Under the pieces are notes generated by a model. That model saw only the letters and a list, made by a program, of their open reading frames with translations, did not search any database and was not told the origin of the DNA. 64,000 nucleotides of DNA from Quillaja saponaria (Eukaryota; Streptophyta; Magnoliopsida; Fabales; Quillajaceae): assembly GCA_029379385.1 (NCBI GenBank), contig CM055606.1, positions 18,873,142 to 18,937,141 of the forward strand, read 5' to 3'. Within the stretch, counting starts at the first letter, position 1. The number at the start of each line of letters is the position of its first letter. The position numbers and the translations under genes were made by a program. Positions 58,412 to 64,000 of this stretch are shown here, piece by piece.

Positions 58412-61400
58412 ATGGAAACTACTGCCTGCTTCACTACTATTTCTGTTTGTTGGCCTCAAAAACGAATTGGGCATTTCTCAAATGTTTCTAATTGTACTGG
58501 ATTCCTAAGCTCTAACCCCTCTAAATCGCTATCCTCATCACTCTTCAAAAATTCCATTTTTGGGACTAGAGTTTCATCATTGATGGCGACCAATTTGCAA
58601 GTGTCAGGAAATGCACCCATTGAAGACTTGGGGTCGTCCTCTTCTGGTCTTATCGGAGAGCATGACCTGCTGATTGTGGGTCCTGGGGTTCTCGGTCGTT
58701 TGGTGGCTGAGAAATGGAGGGAGGTACTATTTTATTTTGCATACATGTAATGAAGATATCTGTGTCATAGAATGAAAGTAATTCTCGTCGGAATGGTGCT
58801 GATACTGTAACTTATGATTATTGAATAAATTTTCTTTATGGACAAGCTAACGTTTGCTAAATTTAGTTTGAGATTATTGAATTAGATGAATCTGTTTAGA
58901 ATTATACAGGTAGAAGATGATTACTGGCTTTGTCATAGAGTATTCTCTAAATTAGTGTATATTTATGCAAGCAGGAGCATCCGGGTTGCCAAATTTATGG
59001 ACAGACAGTGACTACTGATCACCACGATGAGTTGATTAAAATGGGTATTACTCCATCTTTGAAGGAGACAAATGCTAGGCACAAATTTCCGTATGTCATT
59101 TTCTGTGCTCCTCCGTCCCGAACCTCGGACTACCCAGGTGATGTCAGGTGATGAGAATCTTATATTTATAGTAATTTGCTATGATCTGAATCTGACAATT
59201 GACATTTTTATGGACTTGTACCAAAACTAAATTATGCAAAGTTCATAATTTGATGAATGTTAAGATCCAGAATTGGTCAATTCACTTTGTTTGACGCCAT
59301 TTGGTATGGTTAATCAATACTGAGAGATATGATGATTTTGAACTGTCTGCTTTCTGCAAGTTGTCTTTTTATAGACTCACGATCTTAAAGTTGGATTTCT
59401 GTCTGCATTCAGTGTCATTTACTTGTAATTTAGGCATATTTATCAAAATTCGGTACCCTGGTGGATGTGAACTTTTTCTATACGATGGTCATGCTCCATT
59501 GTAAATTCAATTGAACAAGCATTCTGTATTAGTGAATTTTTTGGGTGGGGTGACATATCATTACGTAAAATGTTTTTCTGTCAAACTGAATGCTTTTGGA
59601 ATTGTTTTAAATGTATTTACCTTAATGATCTTGGTATGTCATTTCTTGAGGATCTTTATCCAAGTATTTTACCTGAATTTTTATTTTTGCTTCTGCCCTT
59701 TCTATTGTGCTGTACTGCTTTTGTATTAGGAGTTTAGGAATTTTTCTACTCTTAGAGAATATGTATCTATCTCCTCATTTTTCTTTCTTCATTCTGATAC
59801 GTCATATGTAGGAGCTTGCTATTGCTAACCAGAGATAGCTTGTGAGATATAGCGGTTACATTAAGAAGGATGTGCTCATCATCCAGAGAGCATCGCATAG
59901 AACAAAAGTAAGATACAGAGGGGGAAAGCTATTAGAACATATTAGTTGGCCTCATGACCCCGTTAACTGTGAAGGAATGATCTTATGGGCTGTGCCTTTA
60001 CTTCTTGTCTTGCATTGTATGCATAAGGTGCTCTGAAGTTTGAGGATGGCTTCACATATCATTAATATCTACATTTTGATTGTTCTATTCTTGCATTATA
60101 TACATCACAATCTTGTAATAATTTTTGAATTGTTGACTATACAACAGAATGGTCTAGGGCTGCTTCATTTAAACAAACTGGTTCTTTGTCTTGAAAGATA
60201 CAAAATTTAGTGGAAAAGGAAATAAACTGAATCTCTTAGTGACCCTATTGCTCTGTTGTTTTGAATTTTAATCAATTAGCGTAGCTGCAACAAGCTGGAA
60301 TGGGGAAGGTTCTTTCCTATTTACTTCAAGCTCTGCACCATATGATTGCAATGACAATGGACCATGTGATGAGGTTGGTCTTACATTTAAAATAACATGA
60401 CCCACTGTATTCCCCCCCCCCCCCCCCCACCATAATTCCTAGGACTCAAGAAAAGAATTTATTGTCTACACTAAGACCCAGGCTTATTTTTACAAGAAAT
60501 TCTGTCGAATTGCTTTAATGTCATAATAAATACAATTATCACTAACCACCTCTTATCTCTTTCTTCTTGAGATTGAAGTTGCAAAATGTACTCTGACTTG
60601 TCTTCTAAATGGATCATGATGTACTAAATTTCCAGGAAACTCCTGTTGTGCCAATTGGGAGGAGCCCCAGGACGGATGTCCTTCTAAAAGCTGAAAAAGT
60701 TGTGCTGGAGTTCGGCGGTTGTGTTCTAAGATTGGCAGGGCTCTATATATCCTTTTGGAATTCTTGTTGGGAGTATTAACATATACTTTTGGGAAGTGTT
60801 CATACTTCTGGGGTGGCTATTGCTTTGAAAACCTTAACTATTTGTACAAAGCTGGTAGAGGAGCACATGCTTATTGGTTAGATAAGGGAACTGTTGAGAC
60901 TCGTCCTGATCATATTCTGAATCTAATACATTATGAGGTAATGTCATGCATCTGTATATATTTAATGTAACCAAAGAAATACTGGCTTGTCCTGAGCTAT
61001 GTCTATTTATCTCCTTTTCACCTGATATCTGCGTATGTCATAATGAGTTTTTCAAATCTATGCAGTTTGGATTTATCAGTTGAGCAGGCAGTTAATTTCT
61101 GTACTAATAGTGATATATTATCAATTACATCCTTTCAAATTTTAATCTGCTTTGCTAATAGTTGTTATATTGGAGTTTAGTTTGCTGATAACATTTGACA
61201 CATTTATGGAACAGGATGCAGCTTCCCTCTCGGTTGTAATCTTGAAGAAGAAACTTCGTGGACGGATTTTCTTGGGTTGTGATAATCATCCTTTATCCAG
61301 GTCAGATGCTTCTTCTTTAGCTTGGCAGCTATATGATCTAAATAGTACAAAGTATAAATTACTGCTCCAATGTTCTATTCTTTTAAACACAATTTTCTAT

Positions 61401-61863
61401 CTAAAGTATTATCCTACTGTTAGATTGTTCTCATCTATCTGTGGGAATTCTCTTACCTTGTTTGTATTTTTGCAGGCAGGAAGTGATGGATTTGGTTAAT
61501 AGAAGTGAGAAGTTCAGCAAAAAGTTTGAGAAATTTACGGGTAATTCCTTTCTTTTATATGTCACAGCTATCTTTCAGGTTCAGGGCCAACTATAACTTT
61601 TTGTATGTTGCACCAATATTTTACCTTTTCTTTGTCCTGAGTTTAGTAGTTTTTTGGCTTGATCCAATGTTTTGCACATTACGTTAAACCTGTCTTGTTA
61701 CTTTGACTTTCTTTATGGAACCATGTCTTACTGCATGTTACGTTTTGCCATTTCAGGAACCGATGGCCCTTTAGGTAAGAGATTAAACAACTCAAGAACC
61801 CGTGAGGAACTAGGCTGGGAGCCAAAATACGGTAGCTTTGCTGAGTTCCTAGAGAAAATTTGA
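58412..61863 (+). CDS. NAD(P)-binding Rossmann-fold protein, probably plastidial
   Basis: Member of an atypical SDR/epimerase-like family (Arabidopsis At1g19690 type, from memory) of unknown reaction. Eight exons: 58412-58723, 58975-59147, 60280-60373, 60636-60746, 60848-60937, 61215-61300, 61476-61540 and 61757-61863, giving 345 residues. Residues 1 to about 60 are Ser/Thr-rich and look like a transit peptide; an internal Met58 could start a shorter form. The nucleotide-binding motif is GPGVLG (90-95) after a beta strand LLIV. Other conserved blocks are YVIFCAPPSRT, FLFTSSSAPY, PVVPIGRSPRTDVLLKAEKVVLE, GGCVLRLAGLY-KAGRGAH and GRIFLGCDNHPLSRQEVMDLV, ending in a LGWEPKY motif. The intron after LAGLY has AT-AC ends. 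The exon 7 acceptor is a NAGNAG. Confidence 0.9.
60412..60428. repeat. poly-C tract in intron 3 of the Rossmann gene
   Basis: About 17 consecutive C, unusual in this AT-rich DNA. Also a likely site of length error in sequencing or assembly. Confidence 0.85.
60747..60847 (+). other. probable U12-type AT-AC intron
   Basis: Starts ATATCCTTTT, the U12 donor consensus, and ends TTGTAC. A branch-site match CCTTAAC lies at 60832-60838, with its branch A 10 bases before the exon. Removal of these 101 bases restores RLAGLY-KAGRGAHAYW in frame, as expected for the family. No GT-AG pair near these ends does so. Confidence 0.9.
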
Positions 61864-62248
61864 TCAGCTTTTGATACATAAAACCATTGGCATAGAGCCT
61901 AATCACGGTGGGAGAAAGGAACATTGATTAAGTGCTTGTACATTTGTCGGATGATAATTTTCTATTTTCCATTGTTGTTCTAAATCTCTGTACAGACTGC
62001 TTGTTCCCTTAATGTTGAGGCAGCCATTAACTGCTTTTATACCTCATCCCTGCTTGGCTGCTCTGTCATAATATTCATTGTTTCTCTTAGCCCTACTACA
62101 TGCTGGTGCAGTATAAAACACAGGCTGAAAGCATGTCTTACTTGCTTTCCAATGATTATTTAGAAGAGCTTGAAATTTCAGTAATAACAAGCAATTATGT
62201 TCTGACCTAGGCTAGGCCAAAATATCTAAGAGTATTAGACTAGAATTG

Positions 62249-62444
62249 GTGGAGTGTGCCAGGCCTATGCTATAGTGCAACGCATGGGCAACACTCGAGA
62301 GTCCCAATAGCAAGCTATTGTTATGGAATCTCCCCCTCAAAAAATTAATTTAATATCGTGTGAACCATTGGTTCACATATCAGATATTAAACTGATAAGA
62401 ACAGATACTACACTTGATCTTAGCCAAAAGGCCGAGAAAGGTAT
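62249..62444 (-). ncRNA. U2: U2 spliceosomal snRNA
   Basis: Branch-point-recognising RNA of the major spliceosome. The minus strand starts ATACCTTTCTCGGCCTTTTG and continues with the conserved core, including the branch-pairing GTAGTA in AAGTGTAGTATCTG. Stem IIa follows (TCAGTTTAATATCTGA), then stem IIb TGTGAACC/GGTTCACA, the Sm site ATTTTTTGAG and a 3' part ending GCATAGGCCTGGCACAC. The 196-base length is the plant norm; the 3' end is approximate. Stem IIb differs from the usual GGGCC/GGCCC by paired changes that keep it folded. With a complete promoter and intact core it looks functional. Confidence 0.95.
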
Positions 62445-62467
62445 GATTTGAAAAAGAGAAGGCCTCG

Positions 62468-62522
62468 CTTTTTATAGCTCTTAGACTCCTAAGCTGCTTG
62501 CCTATTCAAGCAGTGTGGGACT
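62468..62522 (-). promoter_or_regulatory. plant snRNA promoter: USE and TATA box for U2
   Basis: On the minus strand, AGTCCCACACTG (about 62511-62522) matches most of the plant upstream sequence element RTCCCACATCG. TATAAAAAG lies at 62468-62476. They sit about 70 and 25-32 bases before the RNA start, the spacing of RNA polymerase II snRNA genes in dicots. Confidence 0.85.
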
Positions 62523-63340
62523 TCAAGCAACGTGGTTTTTGTTTTGTAACTTTTTTGAAAGTAGGCTTAGGCTCCTAGAAAAGCATTTAGAATCACTCAT
62601 TTGTTCAATTAACTAGTGTCTTCAATCTTAAGAGACTTTGGTTTGTTGAGAAAACAGAAATTTATGGCTTTTAAAATTTGATTTGAAGAAGAAGAACAAG
62701 GTCTGCAAGATTCACAAGTTTTCCTTTAGTAATTAGAGGCATATCCAGGTCCTTGCAACCATCAGGCTGAACAGTAGTCAAGTCCAACACTTCATACTAC
62801 TAAGATAGAGACTCAACTTAAACGATGAAACTGATAATCTTTGCAAGTTGCTGACAACACCTCCTCCTCTAAGTTACTAAATTTGTTGATGTTCCTATTA
62901 TCTTTTTACCTCACTTTTTCTGTTGAGGGGAAGGATGGGGCTGAAAGAGTAACCTAATCCCAGTTGGTCACCTTGTCCAAATTAGCATGGAGGCCCAACC
63001 TAATTCCTGTATTGTGGCCCTGAATAAGCATGATTGCCCACAAGAACTCAATGGGTTGTGATATATAAAGAACCTTTATGGGAACTCGACTAACTTGATA
63101 TTTTACCAAGTTTCCACATCATCTCATCAAATACCATATGCAACCATATCCACCAAGCATTTAGATTCTACTTCCCCAGGGGATTAGCTTATTACAAGTT
63201 CACGACCATGGATTCTACTCTCTCTCATTTCTCACCTCGTATATTCTCTTCTATTATTCTGATTTTTTTCTCAATCCTCCTGTGACACCAGAAGAGCAAA
63301 GCTCGTTTCTTTTCTGCATAACCTTTTGGATAGAGGGAAA
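62523..63340. other. intergenic between U2 promoter and DVR
   Basis: No gene seen. The right end is the DVR leader and may contain a 25-codon upstream ORF at 63208-63285. Confidence 0.4.
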
Positions 63341-64000
63341 ATGTCCCTTTGTTTTTCCTCCAATTTATGCACAATTAATTCTGCAAGGCATCAAAGCTTT
63401 TCAATACGTTTCTCTTCTCAATTCATCAAGCTACTTCAGGTAAGCCCATTCCCTCATGCTCTGCCATCTTCGTCTCTAAATTTATCTGAGCCCTTTAAAT
63501 TTAGCAAAAAAAGAATCAAACCTATTGCAGCTTCAACACCAACTCAAGCTATTGAAACCACTCCATCTGCATTTAGAAATAAAAACCCAAAAGATATTAA
63601 CATCTTGGTGGTGGGTTCAACTGGGTATATTGGAAAATTTGTGGTTACAGAGTTAGTTAAAAGAGGGTTTAATGTCATAGCTATTGCTAGAGAAAAGAGT
63701 GGAATTAGGGGTAAAAGTGACAAGGAAGAGACTTTAGCGCAGTTGCATGGGGCTAAGGTGTGTTTTTCAGATGTGGCCCATTTGGATACTTTGGAGACAT
63801 CTGTGAATGATTTAGGGGTTTCAATTGATGTTGTAGTGTCCTGTCTTGCTAGCCGCGGTGGTGGAGTTAAGGATTCATGGAAGATTGATTATGAGGCTAC
63901 AAAGAATAGCCTTCTTGCTGGTAGGAAATATGGGGCTTCACATTTTGTTTTGCTTTCTGCTATATGTGTGCAGAAGCCACTTCTTGAATTTCAGCGTGCA
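63341..64000 (+). CDS. DVR: divinyl chlorophyllide a 8-vinyl-reductase, chloroplast, 5' part
   Basis: Reduces the 8-vinyl group of divinyl chlorophyllide during chlorophyll synthesis (PCB2 in Arabidopsis). 220 codons are visible with no intron and an open frame to the window's right edge; the whole protein is usually a little over 400 residues. Residues 1 to about 60 form the transit peptide (MSLCFSSNLC start, Ser-rich, basic). The mature part begins near KRIKPIAAS. The Rossmann motif is GSTGYIG (92-98), followed by REKSGIRGK, VVVSCLASRGGG, DSWKIDYEATKNSL and HFVLLSAICVQKPLLEF. The start is the first ATG in this frame after the leader. The position two genes from BAM9 fits Arabidopsis At5g18660. 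Confidence 0.96.
   Translation, partial: MSLCFSSNLCTINSARHQSFSIRFSSQFIKLLQVSPFPHALPSSSLNLSEPFKFSKKRIKPIAASTPTQAIETTPSAFRNKNPKDINILVVGSTGYIGKFVVTELVKRGFNVIAIAREKSGIRGKSDKEETLAQLHGAKVCFSDVAHLDTLETSVNDLGVSIDVVVSCLASRGGGVKDSWKIDYEATKNSLLAGRKYGASHFVLLSAICVQKPLLEFQRA

Noticed and set aside
1..64000. CRISPR arrays, prophage, bacterial operons, tRNA or rRNA genes
   Set aside because: None seen. Gene structure and content are those of a plant nuclear genome; no tRNA-like cloverleaf was recognised by eye, though short tRNAs could be missed.

Overview
This window is nuclear DNA of a dicot plant. The genes are intron-rich with GT-AG splice sites and AT-rich introns. The proteins are plant-specific types: a chloroplast acyl carrier protein, the inactive beta-amylase BAM9, divinyl chlorophyllide reductase, a tubby-like F-box protein, an arabinogalactan protein and a vacuolar NHX antiporter. 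Intergenic DNA is very AT-rich with small inverted-repeat elements. I cannot name the species. From memory, RUK, an AGP, a tubby-like protein, BAM9 and DVR are neighbours on Arabidopsis chromosome 5 (At5g18700 to At5g18660). Here the same genes keep that order with other genes between them, so this looks like an orthologous block.

Layout: (1) 1-3175 (+) 3' part of RUNKEL. (2) 4427-4849 (+) classical AGP with a decayed tandem copy of its own 3' end. (3) 6051-8456 (-) plastid acyl carrier protein. (4) 8.6-12 kb AT-rich gap with two MITE-like elements, a third small element and a degenerate tandem repeat. (5) 12787-15680 (+) VAP-type ER membrane protein. (6) 14.36-22.88 kb, a segmental tandem duplication. 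It copied the 3' halves of two convergent genes, VAP and NHX, and left an orphan NHX last exon (18236-18571) and orphan VAP 3' exons (19205-19894). (7) 22516-27360 (-) intact vacuolar Na+(K+)/H+ exchanger, 14 coding exons, one GC-AG intron. (8) 31549-38799 (+) C2HC zinc-finger protein related to SAGA deubiquitinase-module fingers. (9) 42356-45300 (+) tubby-like F-box protein. (10) 46635-49383 (-) BAM9. (11) 51772-56383 (-) myristoylated CDK-like kinase. (12) 58412-61863 (+) plastid-type Rossmann protein with an apparent AT-AC U12 intron. (13) 62249-62444 (-) U2 snRNA gene with plant snRNA promoter elements. (14) 63341-64000 (+) 5' part of divinyl chlorophyllide 8-vinyl-reductase, open at the right edge.

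The genes are independent housekeeping or organelle genes, not an operon or a pathway cluster. ACP, BAM9, DVR and probably the Rossmann protein act in plastids; NHX at the vacuole; VAP at the ER; RUK in cytokinesis. I found no evidence for an exotic new system. The most notable points are the VAP/NHX duplication with a third copy of an internal segment at its junction, the AT-AC intron, the GC-AG intron that is also in frame and stop-free, and the Glu-to-Gln change in BAM9. All exon models were made by hand from splice consensus, phase and remembered family sequences; none has transcript support here.
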